Below, one piece after another: positions 1 through 8,128 of a DNA stretch of 64,000 nt. How positions within the stretch are numbered: position 1 is the stretch's first letter; every line of letters begins with the position of its first letter. Made by a program: the position numbers and the translations under genes. The stretch lies in contig CAYMGM010000006.1 in assembly GCA_964390005.1 (NCBI GenBank), forward strand, positions 42,445 to 106,444. Direction: 5' to 3'. A model generated the notes under the pieces. It worked only from the letters and a program-made list of their open reading frames with translations, was not told the origin of the DNA and ran no database searches. This DNA comes from CAYMGM01 sp964390005 (GTDB taxonomy: Bacteria > Pseudomonadota > Alphaproteobacteria > UBA9219).

Positions 1-88
1 GGCTCTCCTGAACGGCTTTGTGCCATTCTTCGCGACAGATCGTCAGAAAGGGAGTCTCTTGAAGTGACAACGCGGCCTTTTTCACCAT
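1..88 (-). CDS. N-terminus of an unidentified gene, cut by the window edge
   Basis: Reading the minus strand from an ATG at 88 gives an open frame of 29 codons that runs off the window (MVKKAALSLQETPFLT and on). An AGGA lies just upstream, at usable spacing for either this ATG or the GTG next to it. I do not recognise the protein. There is too little of it to rule out a chance frame, but its direction matches the chemoreceptor behind it and the terminator at 184-211 separates the two. Confidence 0.4.
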   Translation of the reverse strand, partial: MVKKAALSLQETPFLTICREEWHKAVQES

Positions 89-182
89 AAAATCCTATAT
101 AATTTCTAAACGGCCTTTAGGCTCGTATCCTTTATCATAAGAGGGGCACTATATAATATTTTCAACTGTTCTTCCGACACAA

Positions 183-212
183 AAAAGCCGCCTTATCAGG
201 CGGCTTTTTCAG
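183..212. terminator. Bidirectional Rho-independent terminator
   Basis: Perfect stem of AAAGCCGCC with GGCGGCTTT around a short loop, with A-rich sequence on one side and a T-run on the other. It sits directly behind the stop codon of the minus-strand chemoreceptor gene and ends it. Confidence 0.85.
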
Positions 213-229
213 AAGAAGAAAATGAACGT

Positions 230-1909
230 TTATATGGCTCTGACTTTTCCGAGAAAGTCGTTAACCACATTGCGCAGGGCCGAGGCTTCCCGCGACATGG
301 ATTGTGCAACAGTCAGAACCTCGGTTGCTGCCGCACCTGTTTCATTAGCCATACTTGTCAGGCCCGCGATATTCGCCGAAACCTGCTGGGTCCCCGCGGC
401 CGCTTGATGAACGCTGCGGGCGATTTCATCCGTCGCGCCGCTTTGCTCTTGAACCGCCGAAGCGATTGTCCCGGTAATCGTATTGATCTTGGTGACATGG
501 CCGATAATCCGCGACAAAGCGGCCACGGCCCCTTGGGTCGACGATTGAAGATCGCCAATTTGCGCGGAAATCTCACCTGTCGCTTTGGCCGTTTGCGTGG
601 CAAGCTGTTTGACTTCGTTTGCAACCACGGCAAAACCTTTTCCTGCTTCGCCAGCCCGCGCCGCTTCGATCGTCGCATTCAGCGCCAACAGATTGGTTTG
701 CGCGGCAATGTCGTTGATAAGCGCGACAACATCGCCAATTTTTGCCGAGCCTTCCGCCAAATGCTTTATTTTCTCATCCGTCGCCGCCGCTTCGGAAGAA
801 GCTTCAGACGAAGCCGCTTGAGATTCCTTAACCTGACGCGCAATTTCGGCGATAGATTTTGACAATTCCTCGGCAGCGCTGGCGACAGTCTGAACGCTGG
901 CCGACGATTCTTCGGTTGCGGCGGCAACGCTTGTTGCCTTGTCATTGGTGCCGTCTGCCGTCGCCGTCATCGACCGCGCCGTCGCTTCCATTTCGGTTGT
1001 CGCGCCCGCCACGACTTCCAGCATACCCGAGACAGCCGTATCGAAATCGCGCGTCAGAGTCTCCAGCTGTCGGGCGCGCTCTTCGCGTTGCTGCTGAGCG
1101 ATCTCTTCTTGTTCCATCAAGCGATGCTTTTCGATGATGCCTTCTTTAAAGGATTGAACGGCTTTGGCCATATGGCCGATTTCATCCGCGCGCCCCTGTC
1201 CGGGGACGTCGACGTCGGTCTTATCTTTTTGCAAAAGCCCCATGACGCCCGCCAACAAGACAATTGGCTTCATATCGCGAACCAAGCCAAAATAGGTGAC
1301 GCCGCACAACAAAAAGGCAAGAACCAGCGAGGCAATCGCAATGTTTTGCATCAAGACCGGAACGACCGTCATACGTTCGGTTTTATCAAGGCCGACAAAA
1401 ACAATCCCGATCGTTCGATCCGCTTTATCCTTGATGGGGTGATAGGCGACGAAAAAGGGCTTACCAAACAACTGGGTCTCGCCCCTATATTCCTTTCCTT
1501 CTTTCAGAACCCTGTCATAGATCGGTCCTGCTGCCAGTTTGGTTCCGACCGCGCGATCACCATTTTCTTTAAGGATATTGGTCGCGACACGTTCGTCTGC
1601 GCTAAAAAGGGTCCACTGCCCGCCGATCAAATGCGAAATAAAGTCGATGGTTGCATTATCACCATTAAGCACATGATCGCCGATCATCAGCTTGCCGTCT
1701 TTGACAGAAAAACCGTCTCCCATACGCTCAAGCGTGACAAGGCCGACATTGAGATTGGCGGTCAGACGTTTTTGGGCCTGATCTATAAATGACTCGACAA
1801 GGACAAGACGTATCATCAAAAGAACGGCGGCAACGAGAACAAGATAGCCAAGAAAAACTTTGAAGCTCACCTTCCCCGAAAGCGAGAGCTTATGAAACAT
1901 TTCGAACAT
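230..1909 (-). CDS. Methyl-accepting chemotaxis protein with periplasmic Cache-type sensor
   Basis: Membrane chemoreceptor that relays a periplasmic signal to CheA/CheW. The start is set at the ATG at 1909 because AGGAGG lies 4 bases before it; the frame stays open further upstream without a ribosome site. Of 559 residues: transmembrane helix about 14-36, periplasmic single-Cache-like domain about 40-185 (the stretch GKPFFVAYHPIKD and then IGIVFVGLD is typical), second helix about 186-211, HAMP about 212-265, then the coiled-coil signalling domain. The hairpin tip NLLALNATIEAARAGEAGKG near residue 400 is the invariant CheA/CheW contact. No other chemotaxis gene is adjacent, so the ligand cannot be inferred. 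The family call is secure. Confidence 0.96.
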   Translation of the reverse strand: MFEMFHKLSLSGKVSFKVFLGYLVLVAAVLLMIRLVLVESFIDQAQKRLTANLNVGLVTLERMGDGFSVKDGKLMIGDHVLNGDNATIDFISHLIGGQWTLFSADERVATNILKENGDRAVGTKLAAGPIYDRVLKEGKEYRGETQLFGKPFFVAYHPIKDKADRTIGIVFVGLDKTERMTVVPVLMQNIAIASLVLAFLLCGVTYFGLVRDMKPIVLLAGVMGLLQKDKTDVDVPGQGRADEIGHMAKAVQSFKEGIIEKHRLMEQEEIAQQQREERARQLETLTRDFDTAVSGMLEVVAGATTEMEATARSMTATADGTNDKATSVAAATEESSASVQTVASAAEELSKSIAEIARQVKESQAASSEASSEAAATDEKIKHLAEGSAKIGDVVALINDIAAQTNLLALNATIEAARAGEAGKGFAVVANEVKQLATQTAKATGEISAQIGDLQSSTQGAVAALSRIIGHVTKINTITGTIASAVQEQSGATDEIARSVHQAAAGTQQVSANIAGLTSMANETGAAATEVLTVAQSMSREASALRNVVNDFLGKVRAI

Positions 1910-2340
1910 CTTTCCTCCTTGCCGACTTCTACGCTTCTGCATACACGAGCAGATCGTCATTAACCTTAATAGGCTCGCATCATGAATCAAACAATAGACA
2001 ATTTCCAATACAGAGCGCGTATTTCTGACCTCTTCGATCCTTTGCGATAAGAAAATCTTCTGTCTTCGGAAATAAATGGCGCAATATTATTATATGAAAA
2101 GATAAACGCCACAACGTCGTGCGCGGATTGGCCAAACAAGCGAAAGATCGTTGCATCTTTTCTGACATTCCTTATTCTTCGCGGCATGGAAGAGGATGAT
2201 TCGCCCCTGACGCCTTTTGCTTTGTCTGCCTGCCAACGCGGCTCGGTCTCGAGCCGCGGAATCGTCTTTTTCGCCAGCGCGTCCTTTCAGGGCGCGTTTT
2301 TTTTGGCCTGTTTCCTTCCCTTCCCCTCACGGAGAAACCT
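1910..2340. other. Divergent intergenic region between chemoreceptor and pstS
   Basis: 431 bases with no gene I can support. Short open frames here lack ribosome sites. The left part is AT-rich and should hold the chemoreceptor promoter; the right part carries the pstS leader hairpins listed separately. I looked for a Pho box (two CTGTCAT-like repeats) and saw only a weak single half. Confidence 0.6.
2237..2304 (+). promoter_or_regulatory. Two leader hairpins before pstS, the second terminator-like
   Basis: The first hairpin is a perfect 9-bp stem CGCGGCTCG / CGAGCCGCG with a 4-base loop (2237-2258). The second, CGCGTCC / GGGCGCG (2278-2296, one G-U pair), is followed by eight T. No plus-strand gene ends here, so this terminator lies inside the pstS leader, 36 bases before the start codon. 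It may attenuate pstS or end a small leader RNA; which one is inference. Confidence 0.55.
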
Positions 2341-3366
2341 ATGTTCCATCTGATACGCAAGCCTTTGGGCGCGGCGCTTCTGCTCGCGCTTTCGTCTTTT
2401 GCTCTGCCTGCGGCGGCCAGCGATATTCTTGGCGCAGGCGCAACCTTCCCCTATCCCGTCTATGCCAAATGGGCAGGCGCGTATAAGGCCGAGACCGGCA
2501 CGGGCCTGAATTACCAAGCCATCGGATCGGGCGGCGGTATCAAACAAATCAAAGCGCGCACAGTGACGTTTGGCGCGTCAGATATGCCGATGAAGCCAGA
2601 AGATCTGGCCAAAGACGGCTTGATCCAATGGCCGCAAATCGTGGGCGGCGTGGTGCCTGTCGTCAATGTGCATGGCGTTGCGCCCGGCGCGATGGTTTTG
2701 GATGCCAGCACGCTGGCCGCCATTTTCTTGGGCGAGATCAAAAGCTGGGACGATCCCGAAATCGCGAAGCTTAATCCCAAGCTAAAATTGCCGCACACGC
2801 CCGTTGTCCAAGTCTATCGGGCCGACGGATCGGGCACGAACTTTCTGTTCACGCATTACCTAAGCCAAGCCGTGCCAAAGTTTGAAGCCGCCGTTGGCGA
2901 AGGCACGTCCGTTCAATGGCCCGCCGGGATTGGCGCGAAAGGCAATGAAGGCGTCGCGGGTCAAGTCAAACAGACGGAAGGCGCGATTGGTTACGTCGAA
3001 TATGCCTATGCCAAGCAAAACAGCCTGAGCCATGTCAAACTGTCGAACAAAGATGGCGGCGTGGTTCAAGCGTCACAGCAAAGCTTTCAAGCCGCCGCGG
3101 GCCATGCCGACTGGCCCAAAGCCCCCGGCTTTTATCTGATCCTGACCAACCAATCCGGCAAAGACAGTTGGCCCATCACCGGTGCCAGCTTTATTCTGAT
3201 GCCCAAAGCGCCATCGAACGGCGCGGCGGTCCAAGAGGCTTTGGCCTTCTTCCGTTGGTCTTTCCAAAAAGGCGCGGCCAGCGCCGAAGCTTTGGATTAT
3301 GTGCCACTTCCCGCTTCGGTCATCCAAGCGGTTGAGCAATCATGGGATCAAATCAAAACACCGTAA
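2341..3366 (+). CDS. pstS: Phosphate ABC transporter, periplasmic phosphate-binding protein PstS
   Basis: Binds inorganic phosphate in the periplasm and hands it to the PstCA channel. A signal peptide is clear at residues 1-27 (hydrophobic LLLALSSFALPAAAS, cleavage before DILGAG). The mature start ILGAGATFPYPVYAKW and the segment IGSGGGIKQIKARTVTFGAS are hallmark PstS motifs, as is the phosphate-contacting DGSGTNF. Length of 341 residues is normal. GGAG lies before the ATG. It leads an operon with pstC, pstA and pstB; a terminator-like hairpin separates it from pstC. No phoU follows, which is less common. Confidence 0.97.
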   Translation: MFHLIRKPLGAALLLALSSFALPAAASDILGAGATFPYPVYAKWAGAYKAETGTGLNYQAIGSGGGIKQIKARTVTFGASDMPMKPEDLAKDGLIQWPQIVGGVVPVVNVHGVAPGAMVLDASTLAAIFLGEIKSWDDPEIAKLNPKLKLPHTPVVQVYRADGSGTNFLFTHYLSQAVPKFEAAVGEGTSVQWPAGIGAKGNEGVAGQVKQTEGAIGYVEYAYAKQNSLSHVKLSNKDGGVVQASQQSFQAAAGHADWPKAPGFYLILTNQSGKDSWPITGASFILMPKAPSNGAAVQEALAFFRWSFQKGAASAEALDYVPLPASVIQAVEQSWDQIKTP

Positions 3367-3381
3367 CAGAAGGAAGAAAAG

Positions 3382-3410
3382 GAGGGCCGCTTTCGGCGCG
3401 CCCTCTTTTT
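3382..3410 (+). terminator. Intercistronic terminator-like hairpin between pstS and pstC
   Basis: GAGGGC (3382-3387) pairs with GCCCTC (3400-3405), extended by CGC/GCG inside with one bulge, and is followed by TTTTT. It starts 15 bases after the pstS stop and ends 11 bases before the pstC start. A leaky terminator here would give more PstS than channel and ATPase, as expected for a binding protein; the leakiness is inferred. Confidence 0.65.
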
Positions 3411-3421
3411 CACGACTATTC

Positions 3422-4345
3422 ATGAAACTGTTTTCGACGGATCGCCTTTTTCATCTTCTGTGCCTTGGCGCGGCGCTTTTCGTCCTGGCGACGCTGGCCG
3501 CGTTGATTGGCGTTCTGACCTTTTCCGGCTGGCCTGCCTTTGCGCATTTCGGCTGGCGCTTTCTGATCACCGAGACCTGGAACCCGGTACGTGAGATTTT
3601 CGGCGCGGCGGGGCCGCTTTACGGCACGCTGATCTCGTCGCTCTTGGCGCTTTTGATGGCGGTGCCTTTATCCTTTGGTATCGCTTTTTTCCTGACCGAT
3701 TTAGCGCCCGCCAAATGGGCCAAGCCGCTAGGCGTCGGCATCGAATTGCTGGCGGGCATTCCCAGCATTATTTACGGCTTGTGGGGCTTTTTCGTTTTGG
3801 CCCCCTTTATCCAACATGTCGCGGGGCCTTTGCTGATCCGCGTGCTGGGGCCGGTTCCTTTGATTGGCGCTCTTTTTACCGGGCCTGCCTATGGCGTTGG
3901 CCTTTTAACCGCTTCGTGCGTCTTGGCGATTATGGTGCTTCCCTTTATCGCTGCCGCCATGCGCGACGTCTTTGCAACCGTCTCACCCTTGACCAAGGAA
4001 TCAGCCCATGCGCTGGGCGCTACCCCTAGCGAAGTCTTTGTCCACATCGTTCTTCCCGCGTCGCGCGTCGGCGTGACGGGCGCCATCATGCTGGGTCTTG
4101 GCCGCGCCTTGGGCGAGACCATGGCCGTGACCTTTGTGATCGGCGGCGCACACAGGCTATCGGCGTCGCTATTGGCCCCCAGCACCTCTATCGCCGCCAC
4201 CATCGCCAGCGAGTTCAACGAAGCCACAGGCGATCTTTACACCGCGTCGCTTCTGGCGCTGGGGTCGCTTTTGTTCCTGATCGCTTTTCTGGTTTTGGCT
4301 GTCGCGCGCCTTTTCCTCTATCAAAGACAAAGGAGCGCTGCATGA
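3422..4345 (+). CDS. pstC: Phosphate ABC transporter permease PstC
   Basis: One of two membrane subunits of the phosphate importer. The 307-residue protein has a run of hydrophobic segments compatible with six membrane helices, and the permease loop (SAHALGATPSEVFVHIVLPA) with the EAA-type motif that docks on PstB. GLGRALGETMAVTFVIGG is a strong PstC/PstA signature. The start is the ATG at 3422; the frame is open further up but that overlaps the pstS end and the hairpin. No clear ribosome site is visible. Its stop overlaps the pstA start, so the two are translationally coupled. Confidence 0.95.
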   Translation: MKLFSTDRLFHLLCLGAALFVLATLAALIGVLTFSGWPAFAHFGWRFLITETWNPVREIFGAAGPLYGTLISSLLALLMAVPLSFGIAFFLTDLAPAKWAKPLGVGIELLAGIPSIIYGLWGFFVLAPFIQHVAGPLLIRVLGPVPLIGALFTGPAYGVGLLTASCVLAIMVLPFIAAAMRDVFATVSPLTKESAHALGATPSEVFVHIVLPASRVGVTGAIMLGLGRALGETMAVTFVIGGAHRLSASLLAPSTSIAATIASEFNEATGDLYTASLLALGSLLFLIAFLVLAVARLFLYQRQRSAA

Positions 4346-5196
4346 TGGCCGCGTCTCTCTATCGCCGCCGCCTGTGGCGCGACCGCCTGACCCGTCTGGC
4401 CGCTTGCCTCGCGGCTTGTTTGGCCCTTGGTCTTTTGGCCGCCATTTTGGAATCGATCCTGAGCCATGGCCTTTCGGCCCTTCATCAAGATCTTTTATGG
4501 CTCAACACCCCGCCCCCTGGCGAGGCGGGCGGCCTGAAAAACGCGCTGATCGGGTCGGCTCTTTTGACGGGTTGCGCCATGATCGGGGCGATCCCCTTGG
4601 GCCTTTTGGCGGGCGTTTATTTGGCCGAATATGGCCGGACGGCGCGCTTGAGTACGATCTTGCGCTTTTTAAATGACGTTTTGCTCAGTGCGCCGTCTAT
4701 CTGCATTGGTCTTTTCGCCTATGAAATCATTGTCAGGCCCATGCAGCATTTCTCGGGCCTCGCGGGGATGGTCGCTTTGGCGCTGATCGCGGTGCCGATC
4801 ATCCTGCGCGTCAGCGAAGACATGCTGGCTCTTGTCCCCGATGTCTTGCGCGAGGCCGCCGCCGCTTTGGGCGCGCCGCGCTGGCACCTTGTTTGGCATG
4901 TTTGCTTTCGCGCCGCGCGCCATGGTATTTTAACCGGGATTTTATTGGCGGCAGCCCGTATTGCGGGCGAGACAGCGCCGCTGCTTTTTACGGCGCTGAA
5001 CAGCCCCTTTGATAGCTATAACCCTTTGGAGCCCATGGCAAATCTGCCAAGCACGCTTTATCAGTTTGCCCTATCGCCCTATGACGATTGGCAAAGGCTG
5101 GCTTGGGCGGGGGCGCTTTTAATAACTTTGGGGGTCCTGACCCTTAACATCGCGGCGCGCCTGTTGGCCGCCCGTGGACACAGCTTGAACAAATAA
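4342..5196 (+). CDS. pstA: Phosphate ABC transporter permease PstA
   Basis: Second membrane subunit of the phosphate importer. Two ATGs stand in tandem (4342 and 4345) and the first overlaps the pstC stop in ATGA. The 284-residue protein shows a long N-terminal membrane segment, a core of about five more helices, and the docking loop REAAAALGAPRWHLVWHVCF. AARIAGETAPLLFTAL near the C-terminal third is the PstA signature. It is 11 bases upstream of pstB. Confidence 0.95.
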   Translation: MMAASLYRRRLWRDRLTRLAACLAACLALGLLAAILESILSHGLSALHQDLLWLNTPPPGEAGGLKNALIGSALLTGCAMIGAIPLGLLAGVYLAEYGRTARLSTILRFLNDVLLSAPSICIGLFAYEIIVRPMQHFSGLAGMVALALIAVPIILRVSEDMLALVPDVLREAAAALGAPRWHLVWHVCFRAARHGILTGILLAAARIAGETAPLLFTALNSPFDSYNPLEPMANLPSTLYQFALSPYDDWQRLAWAGALLITLGVLTLNIAARLLAARGHSLNK

Positions 5197-5207
5197 AGGT
5201 TTCGATC

Positions 5208-6065
5208 ATGCAATCTTCTTATGCTTCGCCAGCCCTGAACGAGCTGGGTCATCTTCAAAACCTAATCGTGAAGGATCTTCCGGCCCGCCCGCCTGTCGAA
5301 GCCGTGCCGCCTGAAACCGCCATCGACGTTCAAGGCCTTTCCTTTTTCTATGGCGACAAGCGCGCGTTGAACGATATTTCGCTGCCCCTTTATGACCGCC
5401 GCGTCACTGCCATCATTGGCCCATCGGGGTGCGGCAAATCGACGCTGCTGCGCACATTAAATCGCATCTATGAACTTTACGAAGGCCAGCGCGCCGAAGG
5501 ATCGATCACCCTGCATGGCACCAACCTTTTCGACAAAGAGTTGGATATCAATCTGTTGCGCAAAGATGTTGGCATGGTGTTTCAAAAGCCGACGCCTTTT
5601 CCCATGTCTATTTTTGACAATGTGGCCTATGGGATCCGACTTTATGAGCGCCTTGGCAAAAAGGATCTGGCCGACAGGGTGGAAGCCGCCTTGCGCCGCG
5701 CCGCTTTGTGGGATGAAGTGAAAGACAATTTACGCGCGAGCGGCCTTAGCCTTTCGGGCGGTCAGCAGCAACGGCTTTGCATGGCCCGCGCCCTCGCGGC
5801 AGGCCCCAAGGTCTTGTTGTTAGACGAACCAACCTCGGCTCTGGACCCGATTTCAACGCAGAAGATCGAGAACCTCATCCAAGATCTGAAGAAGGACTAT
5901 ACGATCTGCATCGTGACGCACAACATGCAGCAAGCCGCCCGCCTGTCAGACTATGTCGCCTTTATGTATATGGGCGCGTTGATCGAATTCAGCGACAGCT
6001 GGACGATCTTTAACGATGCCCGCCACCCCAAGACGCGCGACTATGTGGCGGGTCGGTTTGGATAA
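5208..6065 (+). CDS. pstB: Phosphate ABC transporter ATPase PstB
   Basis: Energises PstCA by ATP hydrolysis at the inner face of the membrane. Walker A is GPSGCGKST at residues 71-79, the ABC signature LSGGQQQR at about 182, Walker B VLLLDEPTSALDP at about 202, then the switch histidine in IVTHNMQQA. PTPFPMSIFDNVAYG is typical of PstB rather than other ABC ATPases. At 285 residues it is slightly long because of an N-terminal extension of about 35 residues before IDVQGLSFFYG. It closes the operon as seen here; neither phoU nor phoB follows. Confidence 0.96.
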   Translation: MQSSYASPALNELGHLQNLIVKDLPARPPVEAVPPETAIDVQGLSFFYGDKRALNDISLPLYDRRVTAIIGPSGCGKSTLLRTLNRIYELYEGQRAEGSITLHGTNLFDKELDINLLRKDVGMVFQKPTPFPMSIFDNVAYGIRLYERLGKKDLADRVEAALRRAALWDEVKDNLRASGLSLSGGQQQRLCMARALAAGPKVLLLDEPTSALDPISTQKIENLIQDLKKDYTICIVTHNMQQAARLSDYVAFMYMGALIEFSDSWTIFNDARHPKTRDYVAGRFG

Positions 6066-6141
6066 AACCTTCCTTTAAGGCGACGTTAAAGAATATTTTC
6101 TATAAGCTGTTGGAAAACGCCTTTTATCGCAGAGACACGAC

Positions 6142-6927
6142 ATGTCGTTTTCTTCTCAAAAAACATTTCCTCAAAACTTCTGGGAGGTCCTTTTTCAAGC
6201 CCTTCAAAAGATACATCGCGTCCGTAACGATCTTATCCCTGTCTTTATCCTTGTTACGCTTGCTTTCGCGGCCCTTTTTTATGGAAGTTCCTATTATCTA
6301 TTCCCGTCGTTTTACCTTATGGTGCCCGTTCTTCTAATCAAGATTATTTGCTGTGTGGTTTTTACCCAGATTTGCCTAGGTCATTCGCTTTCTCAGCAAA
6401 AAGACATACCTAAGAAGACCCTTTTCCTTACCCACCTTTTCTTTGTTGTTGCTTATATTGGGATCTCAACGCTCTCTTTTGCTTGCAAAGCTGGGGCAAA
6501 ATATTTGCTCCCCCTGCTGGGAATGGACACCCATCGTCTAATTGGTCCCGCGCCTTTTATCATTCAATTCGTAGCTCCGGTCGTGGGGCAAATAATTGGC
6601 CTTGGTATCATGTGTTTTTTCAGCTTTATGCCCTTTCTTCTCATCGACAATGTATCGCCCGTCTATAAGGAGAACGCCCGTCTCCTCAAAGGAAACATAT
6701 TTCTTCTTTTTTTCTCATTTCTCTCCAACCTCTTATTATTTAGATGGGTGCACAGTCTTTTGCTTTATTTTGCATGGGAAAAATCATTGTTTTTAGACCA
6801 TTTATCCTTCTTCCATATTGTCTTATGCAATACCCTTATATCTCTTTGGGACCTTGTCTCTTTATTGATAGGACTTTCGATCATAAGCGTTTTATATAAA
6901 GAGAAACAGAAACCCCCGAGAGTGTAA
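6142..6927 (+). CDS. Unrecognised multi-pass inner-membrane protein
   Basis: 261 residues, very hydrophobic, with roughly six predicted membrane spans and short loops; the N-terminus is polar and the C-terminus ends in a basic tail (YKEKQKPPRV). I see no motif that names a family. Composition and codon use are clearly more AT-rich than the genes on either side (many TTT, TTA, ATA), which suggests relaxed or recent origin. It lies in the pstB-to-ispE interval and ends 9 bases before ispE, so it may be cotranscribed with ispE. Confidence 0.75.
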   Translation: MSFSSQKTFPQNFWEVLFQALQKIHRVRNDLIPVFILVTLAFAALFYGSSYYLFPSFYLMVPVLLIKIICCVVFTQICLGHSLSQQKDIPKKTLFLTHLFFVVAYIGISTLSFACKAGAKYLLPLLGMDTHRLIGPAPFIIQFVAPVVGQIIGLGIMCFFSFMPFLLIDNVSPVYKENARLLKGNIFLLFFSFLSNLLLFRWVHSLLLYFAWEKSLFLDHLSFFHIVLCNTLISLWDLVSLLIGLSIISVLYKEKQKPPRV

Positions 6928-6935
6928 GCCCTTCT

Positions 6936-7826
6936 ATGCTACCAGAGTTCCCCCTTGACCAACCCGGCTTTGCCCCCGCTAAGATCAATCTTTACCTGCA
7001 CGTGACCGGTCGGCGGGCGGACGGGTATCATACGCTCGACAGTTTGGTTGTTTTTGCCGATGTTGGCGACCGCCTGACGTTAACGCCTCAAACGGACTTC
7101 TCGTTTACGTTAGAGGGGCCGTTGGCTGAGGCTTTGCGCGGCGAGCCGCCTGAGAACAATCTGGTCGTGCGGGCCGCCCAAAAGCTTGCCGCCCTGACAG
7201 GGAACACGCTCGATGCCGCCCTCACCTTATATAAGTGTCTTCCGACCGCTTCCGGGATCGGCGGCGGCTCGACAGATGCGGCCGCGACCTTGCGTCTTTT
7301 GGCGCTGCATTGGGGGCTTTCGTTGCAAGACCCGCGTCTTTTTACGCTCGCAGCCTCGCTTGGGCAGGATATTCCTTGCTGCCTTCAAGCCCAGACCTGT
7401 TATTTCAAAGGTATCGGCGCCGAGACAGACCCGGGCCCCGCTTTACCGCCTTTGCCCGCCGTTTTGGTTAACCCGCGGCAGGCCGTTCCAACCCCGGCTG
7501 TCTTTCAAGCGCGCCAAGGCGCTTTTCAACCCGAAGCCCGTTTGACAGACACACCGTCCACCCCCGCCGACTTGGCCGCCATGTTGAAAGCGCGGACAAA
7601 TGGCCTTGCAGCGCCCGCCATTCAACTGCTTCCCGCCATCGGCGAGGTCCTGAAAGCGCTTGAATCGACCCCCGATATTCTGCTGGCCCGCATGTCTGGC
7701 AGTGGCGCGACTTGCTTTGGCCTTTATGCAACGCAAGATCAGGCGCAGAAGGCCGCCGCGCAAATCACAACCCAACATCCTTCTTGGTGGTGTAGGCCAA
7801 CGATTCTTGTTCGCGCCCCCCTTTGA
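6936..7826 (+). CDS. ispE: 4-diphosphocytidyl-2-C-methyl-D-erythritol kinase (IspE)
   Basis: GHMP kinase of the MEP isoprenoid pathway, phosphorylating CDP-methylerythritol. The N-terminal KINLYLHVTGRRADGYH (residues 15-31) and the ATP-binding glycine loop LPTASGIGGGSTDAAATL (about 100-117) are diagnostic, and the C-terminal MSGSGATCFGLY completes the GHMP set. Length of 296 is usual. A second MEP gene, ispG, lies at 62274. There is no terminator between it and the upstream membrane protein gene. Confidence 0.96.
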   Translation: MLPEFPLDQPGFAPAKINLYLHVTGRRADGYHTLDSLVVFADVGDRLTLTPQTDFSFTLEGPLAEALRGEPPENNLVVRAAQKLAALTGNTLDAALTLYKCLPTASGIGGGSTDAAATLRLLALHWGLSLQDPRLFTLAASLGQDIPCCLQAQTCYFKGIGAETDPGPALPPLPAVLVNPRQAVPTPAVFQARQGAFQPEARLTDTPSTPADLAAMLKARTNGLAAPAIQLLPAIGEVLKALESTPDILLARMSGSGATCFGLYATQDQAQKAAAQITTQHPSWWCRPTILVRAPL

Positions 7827-8128
7827 TCCGGACGAAAAGCGCCAAAAGCGCTCTATTCATTCCCCCACCCCAACGAGCGCCTTCACTGAATGAGTAATTA
7901 TATTACTTGATATAACGATTTCCTTTGTAATAATTGCTGTCAAGATTTTCTTTTACCCCCTCCCCCCCGAATCTAGGAAACGCTTTTGATATCAACATGT
8001 AAAAGGAAAGAGCTGCCTCAACACGGCCTTTTTAAGCATCATTCGCCCCCAGGAAACCAAAAAATCGCGATTGACACCTCGGGGGGCATCTATCATCTTC
8101 CCTCCCGTTTTACAGGTCGTAGCAGTTC
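7827..8128. other. Intergenic region with a short inverted repeat
   Basis: 302 bases without a gene. The inverted repeat AGTAAT-TAT-ATTACT lies at 7893-7907 in an AT-rich stretch, a possible operator. A TTGACA occurs at 8072-8077 but no convincing -10 box stands at 16-18 bases. Nothing else is evident. Confidence 0.45.

Noticed and set aside
1910..2008. Longer N-terminus of the chemoreceptor from 2008
   Set aside because: AGGAGG fits only the ATG at 1909, which starts right before the first membrane helix.
2009..2340. Possible Pho box before pstS
   Set aside because: Only one weak CTGACAT half-site, no second half at 11 bases.
2186..2355. 55-codon frame upstream of pstS
   Set aside because: Runs through the leader hairpins and across the pstS start without a ribosome site.
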